From: Lactuca virosa
Lineage: Eukaryota > Streptophyta > Magnoliopsida > Asterales > Asteraceae
Length of the DNA stretch: 64,000 nt
Assembly: GCA_928212115.1 (NCBI GenBank)
Contig: CAKMRJ010005523.1
Coordinates: 97,962,079-98,026,078, forward strand
Direction: 5' to 3'
Shown: one piece after another, positions 1 to 11,096 of the stretch
How positions within the stretch are numbered: position 1 is the first letter of the stretch
How the letters are laid out: every line of letters starts with the position of its first letter
Made by a program: the position numbers and the translations under genes
Notes under the pieces: model-generated
Told to the model about the DNA's origin: nothing
The model's database searches: none
Seen by the model: the letters and a program-made list of their open reading frames with translations, nothing else

Positions 1-813
1 TTGCTGGAAATGGACTAGAAACATTACCCTAAACTGTTTTGGTGTTTTAAAACTGTTTTAGTTGGTGTAATGGTTGTTTCTAATCCATTTACAATAGCTT
101 ATATCAAAATTTCATGCTTTGTATGTGTTCATATAATTCTTGAAACACTTTGATGATCATGTTCATGTTCTTATGAATTTGAAGATGATAGGAATTATTT
201 GCTGAATTGTTTAGGATTAATTCTTCATCATTTATGTGTTTTAATGGAGTCCCTATTTGTCCTCAAGTTATGGATATCCAAAGTCACTTCTTTTAAACAC
301 ACACTTTAAAAACACATAAGTTCATAAAATGAAGAGTCTTCGTTTTTCGAACCTTTAATTCATAAGTTATGAAATGAAAAGTTTTGGATAGTTAAAAACT
401 TGACTCAAGTTTGGAATTGTAAAGTTTCACCACTTTAATAAACTTTAATTCCAAACCTTAGAGTTTTAAAGTTAAAATTCAACCTTACTATTTATAACAT
501 AATGGTTAATTATTATATATATGTATAAGATCAAGTCGTTTTACCGTTAGTAGGCCTCATTCACGAAGCCGGTCTATAAGGGGGGTATAAGGTTGTTGCC
601 TATAAAATGGCAACTTAATGGGTGTCCATTCTCCACCCACCGCTTCCTTGATCGGTGGAGGGTCGTTAGCCGAACGGGTAGGACAATGACTTTTAAATCC
701 TCATTAAAAGTATAATGATTATATAAAGTACACTAAATATTTTAATTCCCAATCTTAGTTACTTTAGGAAAAAATGTGAACCATGGTGCTACCCATGAAA
801 TTCACTCTTTGTA

Positions 814-874
814 CCTTACCAAGTCGTTGGTGGAGCGTGTGTGGTTAACCGGCACACTACTTGGACTAGTAAGG
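814..874 (+). repeat. Long stem-loop, class B (loop GTGTGTGGTTAACCGG)
   Basis: The left arm begins CCTTAC..CAAGT and the right arm ends ACTTGG..GTAAGG, bracketing the conserved loop. The pairing is imperfect but extends over roughly 20 nt. Confidence 0.55.
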
Positions 875-887
875 ATCACGAAGGTGA

Positions 888-955
888 CTTATGTTTATCA
901 TAGATCGGTGGAGCGTGTGTGGTTAATGGCACATCGATTAGGTGATAATATTAAG
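888..955 (+). repeat. Long stem-loop, class B
   Basis: The left arm is CTTATGTTTATCATAGATCG and the right arm ends GTGATAATATTAAG, with a copy of the class B loop (GTGTGTGGTTAATGG) between. The stem sequence is unrelated to the neighbouring class B hairpin at 814-874 although the loop is nearly the same. Confidence 0.55.
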
Positions 956-1170
956 GGTACCTAGTGAGTTTGCATGGTTATTCACACCTTGTTTTGTGAT
1001 CCTCGGCATCCCAGTCCCAAAACTTGAGAGGGCACAATCGAGATTGAAACATGCCATTGAAAAGTTCAATGAAATCTCAAAAGATCTAGAGTTTCAAATC
1101 CAATAAAAACCTAATAAATTATTTCGTTTTTCATGGTGGAAATTGGTGAATCGTCATTCGCCTACCTTCA

Positions 1171-1220
1171 AATATTTTATAGCTTGGATTACGGCATCCC
1201 TCTTCCAAGTTATAAATATT
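1171..1220 (+). repeat. Long stem-loop, class A (loop GATTACGGCATCCCT)
   Basis: The arms are 1171-1187 and 1205-1220; the right arm CCAAGTTATAAATATT is nearly the exact reverse complement of the left. The loop carries GATTACGGCATCCCT. The same site in copies 2, 3 and 4 has the same loop with altered arms. Confidence 0.65.
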
Positions 1221-1303
1221 GTGTTGGGTCCTAGCCTTAATATTTCGTATTGGGTGTTATATTAAGGACTTGAATCAACTAACTTGATTTTCTCCCATTG
1301 TAG

Positions 1304-2120
1304 ATGTCTGCGTCAGACAACTATGATCTTCCCAAATCGCTTGGAACAAGCTTTACTCTTGAAGATGATGTCCCTTAACATCATGCTTCACTCCCTCCAC
1401 CTCCTCCATTTATTCTCCCTGACCCACAAGCCCGAAGACTTGAAAGGTTCAAGGTCACTCAAGCTCTACTAGAAATGAAACATAAAGATGGAAGACCTGT
1501 GTGCACTCATGTCTTAGGAATGAAGTCACACATTGACAGGTTGAGAATGTTGGGTGCTGTTATTTCAAGGAAGTTCGCTGTGTTGACTGGGTTCTTCAGT
1601 CACTTCCTGAGTCGTATGGTGAGTTTATTAAAGACTACCATATGACAGATCCTGACATAACCCTAATAGATCTTTCTTATTTGCTTGTTGCTGCTGAATC
1701 AGCAATGATTTGGCGCAATGGTCAAGCAAATATTGATGGAAGGTCTAATTCTCAAACTTCCATGGACATGGACAATGGTAACATTGGAAGTCCAGAAAAG
1801 CTTTCTCTTCCCAATGAAAAGGGATCGGCCTTGGTCAACCCGGTTGACCAAAAGGTAAAGGAAAGGCTAAGTCTGTGATTGTCTCATGTACCATTCCCAA
1901 AGAGTCTATATGTTTTTATTGTCATGAGAAGGGACATTGGAAGCGAAGCTGCCCTGAATACCTGAAATGTTTGAAAGCAAGTAGAGACAAAATGTTTGAC
2001 TCGGCTTCAGGTAAGTCCACTATCTAACTTTAAATCCTAATGTTGATTTTATTACATGATGTGACTAGGTTGCATCTTGATGTTTAGCAGGATCGAGCAA
2101 AAGGAAGGTTAAAATAAGAG
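1304..2120 (+). pseudogene. Copia gag relic with CCHC zinc knuckle
   Basis: Gag coats the element's RNA and forms virus-like particles. A start at 1304 opens MSASDNYDLPKSLG and then meets an in-frame stop after about 24 codons. Recognisable gag sequence continues in shifted frames, through a proline-rich piece (PPPPPFILP), a helix-rich core and the segment at 1642-1878. The knuckle CFYCHEKGHWKRSC (about 1910-1955) fits CX2CX4HX4C. The frame is broken by several shifts, so this copy is not expected to make full-length Gag. A possible intron (2011-2090) follows the knuckle. Similar gag relics lie at 13985-14580 and 59858-60420 on the - strand. Confidence 0.8.
2011..2090 (+). other. Candidate intron after the gag zinc knuckle
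   Basis: An 80-nt segment starts GTAAGT after CTTCAG and ends TTTAGCAG. Removing it would join the gag frame to about a dozen more codons before a TGA. Copies 2 and 4 have equivalent segments of 85 and 84 nt (13900-13984 and 59774-59857, - strand), each with GT..AG ends at the matching place. No transcript evidence is available. Confidence 0.45.
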
Positions 2121-2584
2121 TGTGCTGAATCTGATCACGAGATGGATTTCTATCGCATGGTTCGAGGATCGGATTTTTGAGCTACTACTTAAAAGTTATG
2201 ATAGATTGCTAGGAAATATGTAATATCATAGTTTTCATTTGAAGATGCATTGTAAGGAATATTTTTGCATTTTATAAAGAAATAAAAGTTTTGTTTAGTT
2301 TATTTTTATATTATATCCCCTTACAATGGCATTTATGGAAAATTGATGTATGTATGTTTCTAGCCAATATTGGAAATATGAGTTTGATTCTTCATATGTG
2401 GTAGTGTCTGATTTACCAAATGAGGAAAGGTTCTCATCACCCCAAGCTTCAGTTAGACAGAAACTTGGAATCATACAAGTTGTATTGTATGATGAATGAG
2501 AATTCTCATCTTGTAAAATTGAGACTAATCCATTGATCACATGCATTGTGAGCCAATTGAGGGACTAAGGATTAGGCACACTGG

Positions 2585-2960
2585 TGTGTGCTGGTCAAGG
2601 TCCACCACCAAAGATCGATTCGTCATGATTTACTACAGATTAGTAAATATGGTTATACTTATAAGGTTAAGTATAATTCTGTAACATTGGAAAAGTTTCA
2701 ATGTATGGCAGAACGGATGAAGAAGATCAAATTTGGCAGAGAGATAAAAAGTTTCTCAAATCTGAAAAGATGGAAGGAGAGTACTTTAGTATCATGTTTT
2801 ATGATCATCTTAATGATTATGAAACCATATCACAAATTCACTCTAAGGACATCTTAGTGCATTGTTATGACTAAGAAGGGGTCATGATTGTTGGAATGGT
2901 TAAAATCAAGAGAAGAGTCCTTCTTCGTCCAAAACAACTCTTAGAGTTATACTCCAAGAT
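2585..2960 (+). pseudogene. Copia integrase-core relic
   Basis: Integrase inserts element DNA into the host genome. This piece preserves the look of the copia catalytic core around the SKYGYTYKVK segment and, further on, sequence resembling the region that normally carries the second catalytic acidic residue, now without a usable active site. The readable frame is 2588-2857, and traces continue in another frame to about 2960. No zinc-binding N-terminus or downstream reverse transcriptase remains. Copy 2 keeps the same segment at 13040-13400 on the other strand, so the cut-down layout predates both copies. Confidence 0.6.
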
Positions 2961-3620
2961 TGTAACATTGAGTGACATAAAGTAAGGTTTAAAACACTTA
3001 TCAAATGTAGTGTAAAATGTTTTCTACTCCTGTACATTTGAAATTGGTAAGTTGTGATGTCTTGGATAGACAAAGACCAACTAAGACCAATTGTGTGAAG
3101 TGTTTATCTTGATAAGAATTGCACTATCCTTGAATATTTGTTTTGTCAGGAATGGTTCTTGACTAGGGAACTTATATGTCAAGAGGACAGTGGGAGTCTT
3201 AAAGATCCTGAAAGGATTTCAAGATTTAATCAAGAGTAAAACCTGAGTTTTATCACTAGCACACGACTTAAGGTTTGCAACCTATTAAGTTGACATAATT
3301 CTTGTTTCTGTGTCTGTTCCTATTAAGTTGACTATGCATATGAGTTCTGTTAGTTCTAAACTGTGTGCATAACAGCTTGGAAGCATTGGTGGGCCTTGTG
3401 CTACCAGATGACAAGAAATTAAGATTGAACAAGTTCAATCCATGTAAGGCGAATTTGTTACTAACCTTGTCTTGTGATTATGGTTTTGACAAATTCACAT
3501 GGATAGGAACTCATACACCATAAAATCTAAGTGTCATAAGGTTTCTCTCCGATTCATGAAATGATGGTGAGGAAATGCTTTCACTAAGAAGATTTTAAGT
3601 AGATAGCAATTGTGATGTTT

Positions 3621-3690
3621 GCATTCTCAACGTCGTTAGTGGAGCGTGTGTGGTTAACCGGCACACTAACATGGACTTGTGAGAAATGGC
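3621..3690 (+). repeat. Long stem-loop, class B
   Basis: The inner stem is GTTAGTG/CACTAAC around the class B loop, and the pairing continues outward to GCATTCTCA on the left and TGAGAAATGGC on the right. Confidence 0.55.
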
Positions 3691-3694
3691 AAAG

Positions 3695-3757
3695 GTCTAA
3701 ACAATTAAGACTATGATTACGGCATCCCTTTTTCATAGTTCTGGAAATTGTTTAGAC
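3695..3757 (+). repeat. Long stem-loop, class A
   Basis: GTCTAAACAATT..ACTATG pairs with CATAGT..AATTGTTTAGAC around the loop GATTACGGCATCCCT. The stem is unlike that of the class A hairpin at 1171-1220. The matching hairpin in copy 2 is 12327-12387. Confidence 0.65.
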
Positions 3758-4901
3758 ACACATGTGAGCTATCTAAGAAAGGGTGTACGAATCTAAATTT
3801 CAGAAGTCCAGCTGATTTCTGGAAATATGTCAGAGCTAGTGGGAGCATAAGTGTTATGCTGATAATCATCATGTTAGTGGGAGCATGATTATTATGTTTA
3901 GTGTTGCAAGTTAGCAATGTTAATTATAGAAAACCAAAAGTTTCAATTCGTAAAGTTGTAGGGGTTGAAAAAGTTTTTTGCTATAATTAAGGGAGAGGAA
4001 ATTATACTTCATTTCAATTCTAAAAGCTTAGATTGAGTTCTAATCATCTTTAGTCAAGGATATATCTATATATATGAATTTATGTGGAATGGTTCATAAT
4101 ATAGGAAATTGCGTTCTCAAGATTTCTCTGTTCAGATTGTGATCATGGCATCCAAATCCTCTTCATTATGATCGACGACATACATCTTCATAGTCGATTT
4201 TGAAACATGGAATAATAAAAAAATTTGTAGCAAAAGACTGATCCCGTACAGGTCTTTATGTGAGACATCGTGAATCGTGTCCCATATGCTTCGGGTATAG
4301 GATCGGTCCATGTGCTATAGTATTTCATCCTTTCTAAATTTTCCAAATGCTCAGAGCATTAAGAAGGGAAAAGTCTAGAATTGGATAAGACTAAAATGAT
4401 TAAGCAATTGTCGAGGACTATCTAAGGCTCACCAAAGATTGGTTGCTCAGGGACAGTTGGAAGTATAGTGTTAAATTTGGAAGGACCATATGGATATATT
4501 CTGAAAAGAGGTAGCTCTTGTTCAGATATGATAATCAAAATAGGAATATGGAAATTTCCATATTGGGGTTGGATATTAAGAATCTATGAGAAAGTTAGAA
4601 ACTTTTATGCAAGAAGGATGTTCAAAGCAATGTACTTTGAATATGAGAGTTCGTTTCCATAGAGTTGATCTCCTTTGGAATCCTCTGTAATGACTGATGA
4701 CAAGGTTTTGGTGACCTTGTGCATAATCATTACGGAGGGATCAATGCATATAAGTTTAAAATCTAACAGATTTTTGGTAAATGGTAGGAATTGGAATTCT
4801 TACATTTACAATAAGGATTTGGGATTGTGAAATGAGCATCATTGGAATCATGTTCAATTGATCTATTTCACAAAGTAAAGATCATAGACAAACATAGTGT
4901 G

Positions 4902-4962
4902 CATACTTGGAGTATGGCATAACTATTGTTTAGAAAAACAAAGTGTACATGCTAGGAGCATG
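4902..4962 (+). repeat. Two class C mini-hairpins
   Basis: CATACT-TGG-AGTATG (4902-4916) and CATGCT-AGG-AGCATG (4948-4962) lie 31 nt apart in parallel contexts. The A-to-G change in the left arm is matched by T-to-C in the right arm. Confidence 0.55.
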
Positions 4963-5860
4963 GGACGACTGTTGTTTTTGTTCAAGTATCAAGTTGATTA
5001 TTTGAAACATTATACAATGAATAATGTGTAATCATATGGTGATAAATAAAAGTTGTTTTATTTATATTCAAAAGGGTTCTGAGACCATATTGGATTCGCT
5101 TTATTGTGTTTGTTTCACTTTGCATGTTTGACTTCCAGAATAGCTAGGTTATTCTTTCCGAATGACTAAGTTATTTAAACACTCCACAGTCGTTCATATG
5201 TTGGAAGTAGGTATGAATTAAGACTGTCATGAATCGAGTTTGTAGATGGCTAAACGTGTTTAGACATAGCAATGGTTGCTACAACAATTCATGAGTACTC
5301 ATAATTATGAGTATTGGAATTAACCCACGCTCACTTGTATCACTTCATGGAATTTATCTCGAGTGATCGTGAGACGGTAATATCATATAAGTCTTCAAAC
5401 CTAGAGATATGAGTTGTTACCTATGAGTTGGTTGTGCATTGATTGCACGTAAACGCATCAGTAACTTGATGTTATAAAACGTGCCTTTGTGTATAATTCA
5501 ACAAGTAGTAGAAACAAGTATATGAGTCGAAGTTTATCTGTTTCTTCTAGTCCTTGGAGGATTAGAAGCGATATCTGGGCCCCTCGATGATTTTGTTTTG
5601 ACCTATGTACCGGGCCCGGTCAGAACCTAATTGATGTGTTCAATTTAGTTCTTTGTCAAACAAATCGGAAATCGAGAAACAAACTGCTGGACAATAAGTA
5701 CGACGTTGTTCCATGTATTTGTCCGGCTGATATCATGAGAACAGAGGATTATATGATCACTTATCTAAAATGGCGCTTCATAGTTCAACAGAGTTTTCGA
5801 GAGCTACGATTGCTGGTTGGTTCCTGAAGTAACATGCGCAAATACGGTTATTAGACTTAT

Positions 5861-5873
5861 CCAAGTGGGAGAC
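5861..5873 (+). other. Polypurine tract of copia copy 1
   Basis: AAGTGGGAGA sits directly before the LTR start TGTTGG, the usual place for plus-strand priming. The same tract is found inverted at 10192-10205 in copy 2. Confidence 0.75.
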
Positions 5874-6618
5874 TGTTGGATAAGGTGTCTAAGTTCATAA
5901 CTTGTTTGGTATATACTTGACCCGACCCGGCATGGTCCATTTGGGTTGCACTTCACCCAAACTGTTTATGGATAATTTTATGAGAATTGTATACTTACGA
6001 TTTAATAATATATTATAAGTTATAATATATTAATATAAAGTCATGTTATTTAATTAGTTTTAATCTTGAATTAATTATGAATTAATTTAGTGATTAAAAG
6101 GAAGACTAATTAAATCATGGGCTATTATATTTATATGGTGTGGGCTAATACTCATTTGTTAATGGGCTAAGCTTATGTGGAAGTCCATGGATGATCCATG
6201 GAGCTTTTAACCCATGGATCCTTGGAAGGAAAAGACATGGGTTATTAGGGTTTCACCCTAACCATGCACACTATATAAACAAGCTCATGTTGCATGAAAT
6301 ACTACCCTAGTGTGTGTGTAATAGTGGTGGCCGATTTCTAAGTGTTAGTATACTCTCTCATACATTTTCCAAGTTTGTGGTGATTTGTGATTTCCATTGA
6401 GGCATTCACATTATTGGTGTTGCTCTCAAACTCCAAGGAATCAACAATCAACAGAAGGTATGTAATTCATCTAGTTTTTTATGTTTAAAAGTACCCCATG
6501 CCATGCTAGATAGGTTATAAACCTGGAAAATAATATTTTGCATGTACCTTAGACAAACATAGATCCAAGGTATTAGGGTTGCATTACACTTAGGAAGTGT
6601 TAGAATGCTCAAAACAAC
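5874..6618 (+). repeat. 3' LTR of copia copy 1
   Basis: The LTR of about 745 bp starts TGTTGGATAAGG and ends near a decayed version of the family end (CATAACCCAACA in copy 2). It matches the inverted LTR at 9451-10191. The right edge is blurred where it meets the gypsy fragment. Confidence 0.8.
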
Positions 6619-6796
6619 CACCACACCCCCGTGGTATGGAACCCCCCCCCTGCGGTGTAGTGTCCATAACCTCGGCTGTCGTAATCGAAGGAGGGAAACC
6701 TTGCCCACAATACGCTCACTCTACGATGTTCCTCCTTCATAGCCTCCTGTTGGGCCTCTCGGATCCGCTCCAATAGCGGAGTCACCACGGTCATCC

Positions 6797-8256
6797 TTAT
6801 GTAGATGTCTCTGATCGGCGCTGCCTTGCGGCTAAGCGCGTCGGCCACGACATTGGCCTTCCCGGGTGGTAAAGGATCTCGCAATCGTAATCCTTCACCA
6901 CATCTAACCACCGACGCTGCCTCATGTTCAGATTCGGCTGATCCATGAGGTACCTCAAACTCTTCTGGTCTGTGTAAATGGTACAACGGATCCCGTAGAG
7001 GTAATGTCGCCAAATTTTGAGGGCGAAGACGAACACCCCCAACTCCAAATCATGCGTCGGGTAGTTCGCTTCGTGAGGCTGCAGCTGCGTCGAAGCGTAA
7101 GCGATAACGTGCCCTCTCTGCATCAATATCGCGCCCAGTCCTAACATGGACGGGTCACAATATACCACAAAATCCTCCACGCCCTCGGGCAGGGCGAGGA
7201 TCGGTCCCTCGCACGGTCTTTGTCTCAACGTCCCAAATGATGCCTGCTGCTCAGGCCCCCAGCGAAAAACAACGGCTTTCTTCATCAGCCGGGTCAAGGG
7301 TACGGCTATCTTGGAGAAGTCCTGAATGAATCTCCGATAATAGCCTGCCAGTCCGAGGAAACTCCGAATCTCAGATGGAGACTTCGGAACCTCCCATCTC
7401 ATCACGGCCTCCACCTTGGTCGGGTCAACAATATCCATTTGGTTACAAGTGCCCAAGAAACTGCACCTCGTGCAACCAGAACTCGTACTTGGATAACTTG
7501 GCATACAAGCTCTCCCCCCTCAGGGTATCTAACACCTCTCGCAAGTGTTCCTCATGTTGCTCCTGCGTCTTGGAATAAACCAAGATATCGTCAATGAAAA
7601 CTATCACGGACCGATCCAACATCGGCCTGCACACGCGGTTCATGAGATCCATGAACCCGACAGGAGCGTTGGTGAGCCCGAAGGGCATCACTACTAACCC
7701 GTTATGGCCATACCGAGTCCGAAAAGTAGTCTTCTATATATCCTCCTCTCTGACCCTCATCTGGTGGTATCCTGACCGCAAGTCTATCTTGGAAAACCAA
7801 GACGCTCCCTGAAGCTGGTCGAACAAATCATTTATCCTCGGGAGTGGGTAACGGTTCTTCACCGTTACCTAGTTCAGCTCCCGGTAATCTATGCACATGC
7901 GATGCGACCCATCCTTCTTCTTGACAAACAGGATCGGGGCTCCCCAAGGCGAACTACTCAGCCTGATAAATCCCTTGTCTAACAGCTCGTGTAGCTGCGT
8001 AGACAACTCCTGCATCTCGGGAGGAGCCAACCGATATGGTGCCTTGGCTATCGGAGTCGCACCAGGAACTAGGTCGATCCTGAACTCCACCTGTCGCTCT
8101 GGAGGTTACCCAGGCACTCCTCTTGGGATACATCCGCATAATCTCGCACCACAGGCACTTATCACCATCGTCTTACCCGCTCCCGTGGGTATCCATAACA
8201 TAGGCGACATACCCAACGCAACCCTGCTGAAGATAGCGCCTAGCCCTCACTGCTGA
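6797..8256 (-). pseudogene. Gypsy family B reverse transcriptase and RNase H, broken
   Basis: Pieces in several frames cover the RT fingers and palm (FRIDLVPG, WGAPILFVKKKDGSHRMC), then MPFGLTNAP and the catalytic VFIDDILVYS (about 7440-7690), the connection FLGLAGYYRRFI, and an RNase H domain with YTDQKSLRYL (about 6800-7150). Stops include a TAG at 7734-7736, which is shared with the copy at 43162-43164, and a second TAG after RELN near 7870. The catalytic aspartates are intact, but the reading frame is not. Confidence 0.85.
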
Positions 8257-8337
8257 ACATAATGTTGGTCCGCGCTGTGGCCTCTCGCCCTGAATCACCA
8301 GCTCTCCCCCACTCTGGGTTCTGATCCGAACCAACTA

Positions 8338-9342
8338 CTACGTGCAATCGATCACTGCCACGTTGGGGCTCAACCAATCCATGCCTATAATCACCTTGTT
8401 CCCACGCAACAGAATGGGAACCAAGTCTACCAAATAACGATCCTCGAACAACCTCAAAACATAGTCCCTGAAAACCTCTGACGCTAGCACTAATCGATCA
8501 TCCGCAATCTCGACCTTTAGAGGGCAATCCAACATGCCCGAAGACTCAGGGAACCTCTTGCTAAGCGCAAGAGAGACAAATGATCGGGTAGCACCCGAAT
8601 CAAACAACACCTGAACTGGGATACCGTTCACATGGAACGATCCTAAACAAGACATATCATATGGCACATCAATATCATAAGCTAGATAAAATAAAAGCAA
8701 GGGAGAAGAGATCATACCCATCACCACATCAGGTGCGTCGCGTGCCTCCTCGGTAGTCAACTGGAAGGCTCGGCTCCTCACCACTGGAGCCTCGGTCTTT
8801 CCCTGCCGGCGATCAGTAATCTGCAGGGTCGCTAGAGCTGGCGCCTTCACTGGCGCTGCTGCTGTCAACTGAGGGCAATTGGCCTTTCTGTGGCCTCGCT
8901 GGTTGCAGTGGAAACATAGCAACTCTGATGTCTGGAAAGTGGGCGAAGGGGTGGTACAATCCCTGCTGAAGTGCCCCGTCTTGCCGCACTTGTAGCAGCC
9001 AGACGCTCCCAACCTACAAGCTCCCTCGTGTGGTCTGTCGCATTTCCTGCAGCGGCCCTGGCCCTTCGGGCTAGTATCTGCTCCCTTGGGCTTCTTCCCC
9101 GAAGCCCCAGTAGTCTGCTCTGTGTCAGCCTTCCTCTTCTGGATGTGCTCCAGATCAATCTCCCTCTCCCTCGTCCTGGCAATCATGGATTCCAGGGTGG
9201 GACATGCTGAGAAGCTGACATGCTCCCGAATATCAGCTCTCAACATGTCGTGATAGCGGGTCCTCCGCATATCCTCATCTCCCGCATACTGGGGCACCAA
9301 CAATGCCCTCTCCCGGAACTTGGCGGTAATCTCCGCCACCAT
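8338..9342 (-). pseudogene. Gypsy family B gag C-terminus and protease
   Basis: A 334-codon open frame covers the C-terminal part of Gag and the retroviral-type aspartic protease. It shows two zinc knuckles (CYKCGKTGHFSRDC and CFHCNQRGHRKANC) near residues 115-160, preceded by a CRKCDRPHEGAC segment, and the protease active site LFDSGATRSFVS near residue 245, followed by the flap and GMDWLS motif near the end. Upstream, two in-frame stops separate it from the rest of gag, and downstream the frame decays before reverse transcriptase. It is the longest open retroelement frame in the window. Confidence 0.85.
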
Positions 9343-9450
9343 CTCTGTCGTCTACCTCATATCAAGGAAATCCCTGGCCATCTACTGAAGCTCCACAGTT
9401 GGCACAAAATCAGCCCTGAACCTGGTCACAAAGTCCGACCAAGTCATAGC

Positions 9451-10191
9451 TGTTGGGTTATGAGCATTCTAACACTCCTAAGTGTACATGCAACCCTAAA
9501 TACATTGGATCTATGTTTTCTCTATTATACCTACAATTACGAACATCCAAGGTATTATCTAATCTAGCATACAAAAATAATAAATATAACAAGATTGAAT
9601 ACATACCTCTTTGATGTAGAATGTCTTCATGAAGCTTGAGTGCCTAGTGCCCCAAGTGTGACACCTCAAATGGTCACACAACACCAAATACACTTGGAAA
9701 ACTTGAGAGAAACTGAACACTCCTTGAAATCGTCTAGCCCTCACACTCACACATTAGTGCACGATTTCTTGAGCCATGGATTCTTTTATCGGGGGCTATT
9801 AGGGTTACACCATGTAACTAATACCTTTACCCATTCCTTATGCTCCATGGATTTTAACCTCCAGGAGTATCCTGGGTCACCCCATGACTTAGTCCATCAT
9901 AAGGAATCTTGGATCACAAGCCCACATATATAAGAATGAATGATTACACAATCAACCCATATATTTAATTAGTCTCCTTTGATCACTTAATTAATTCCAA
10001 ATTAATTCTTGATCAATACTAATTAAATAACCTTATTAATATATTAGAACTTATAATATTTAACCAACCTTAAGTGTATTTCTCTCATTATAGTCTATCC
10101 AAATGCCTGATGCCATGCAACCCAAATGGACCATGCCGGGTCGGGTCAAGTCTTACCAATTATAGTTATGGACTTAGACATTAATCCAACA
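9451..10191 (-). repeat. 3' LTR of copia copy 2
   Basis: This 741-bp LTR has TG..CA ends: on the + strand it starts TGTTGGGTTATGAGC and ends TTAATCCAACA. The polypurine tract lies just beyond at 10192-10205. Confidence 0.85.
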
Positions 10192-11096
10192 GGTCTCCCA
10201 CTTGGATAAGTCTAAAACTATTATTGCGTATGACTTAGGAACCGATCAGCAATCGTAGCTCTCAAAAGCTTCTGTCGAACTCTGACCTTGTCGATGAACT
10301 CTGACCTTTCAATGACGGTCCATTAGATAAGGGATCACATATTCCTCCATTCTAGATATCATATGGACTGAGACATGGATTATCAATCATTCTCTCTGTC
10401 CATTTGTTGTTTCCCGATTTCCGATTCATGATGACTGACTGATTGAACAAATCAAATCAGTCCTGGCTTAGCCAAGCACTCACATTTAAATCATCGAGGG
10501 GCCCACAGATATCGCTTTTATCCCAAGGTAAAAGGAATGGATAAACTTCGACTCATATGGCTTGTTCTACTACTTGTTGAATCATACACAAAGGCACGTT
10601 TTATAACATCGAGTTACCAATGCGTTTTCGTGCAATCAATGTATAACCAACTCATAGTAACAACTCATATCTCTAGGTTTGAAGAATATAAGATATTATC
10701 GTCTCATGATCACTCGTGATAAAATCCATGAAGTGATTCAAATGAGCGCGGGTTGAATCCAATACTCAGAACTTATGAGCACTCATGAGTGTTGTAGCAC
10801 CACTTTGTCCACCAACTTGGACCTCTACAAACCAACCCATGACAGTCTTGATTCATATCTACTTCCAACATATGACCGACTGTGGATGGTTTGAATAACT
10901 TAATCATTCAGGAAGAGCGACTTAGTTATTCTGGAAGTCAAAACATGCAAAGTGAAACACAAGAATAAATGAATCAAATATGGTATCAACCCTATGAATA
11001 TAAATAAACACTTTTATTTATCACCATACTGATTACTCATTATTCATTGTTTCGGTTTTATCAACTTTATACTTGAATTAAAAACACTAGTTGTCC

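Larger units (their letters stand above)
540..1225 (+). other. Structured leader of copia copy 1
   Basis: The 5' leader ahead of gag is a run of inverted repeats. It has a CTCCAC/GTGGAG stem near 634-660, two long stem-loops sharing the loop core GTGTGTGGTTAA (814-874 and 888-955), and two stem-loops with the loop core GGCATCCC (991-1023 and 1171-1220). Equivalent segments occur in copy 2 (14669-15380), copy 3 (19953-20640) and copy 4 (60598-61280). The pairing was read by eye. A role in RNA packaging, translation or priming is inference only. Confidence 0.6.
2961..5860 (+). other. 3' non-coding region of copia copy 1
   Basis: About 2.9 kb holds no recognisable protein domain; the open frames at 4468-4662 and 5636-5827 look like chance. 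It contains a class B hairpin (3621-3690), a class A hairpin (3695-3757), a degraded class A site near 4110-4205, and two small class C hairpins (4902-4916 and 4948-4962). The matching part of copy 2 is 10206-13040. Confidence 0.6.
1..6618 (+). mobile_element. Gag-only Ty1/copia element, copy 1 (5' end outside window)
   Basis: This is the internal region and 3' LTR of a copia-type element; its 5' LTR and primer site lie left of the window. In order it holds a structured leader (to about 1225), a gag relic with a CCHC knuckle (1304-2120), an integrase relic (about 2585-2960), about 2.9 kb of non-coding sequence with hairpins, a polypurine tract (5861-5873) and a 3' LTR. No protease, reverse transcriptase or RNase H can be found. 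The layout fits the TR-GAG class of non-autonomous LTR elements. Copies 2, 3 and 4 in this window (9451-16365, 19838-25352, 59292-63095) match it on the opposite strand. Confidence 0.85.
6622..9450 (-). mobile_element. Ty3/gypsy gag-pol fragment, family B
   Basis: Read on the - strand, the fragment runs gag end, two CCHC knuckles, aspartic protease, reverse transcriptase and RNase H, then stops before integrase. No LTR is attached. It is the same family as the + strand element at 38276-48314. Both ends abut copia LTRs: the gag end at 9450 meets the 3' LTR of copia copy 2, and the RNase H end meets copy 1. Confidence 0.85.

Noticed and set aside
7891..8256. 121-codon frame on the + strand
   Set aside because: It lies opposite the gypsy reverse transcriptase and has no independent support.
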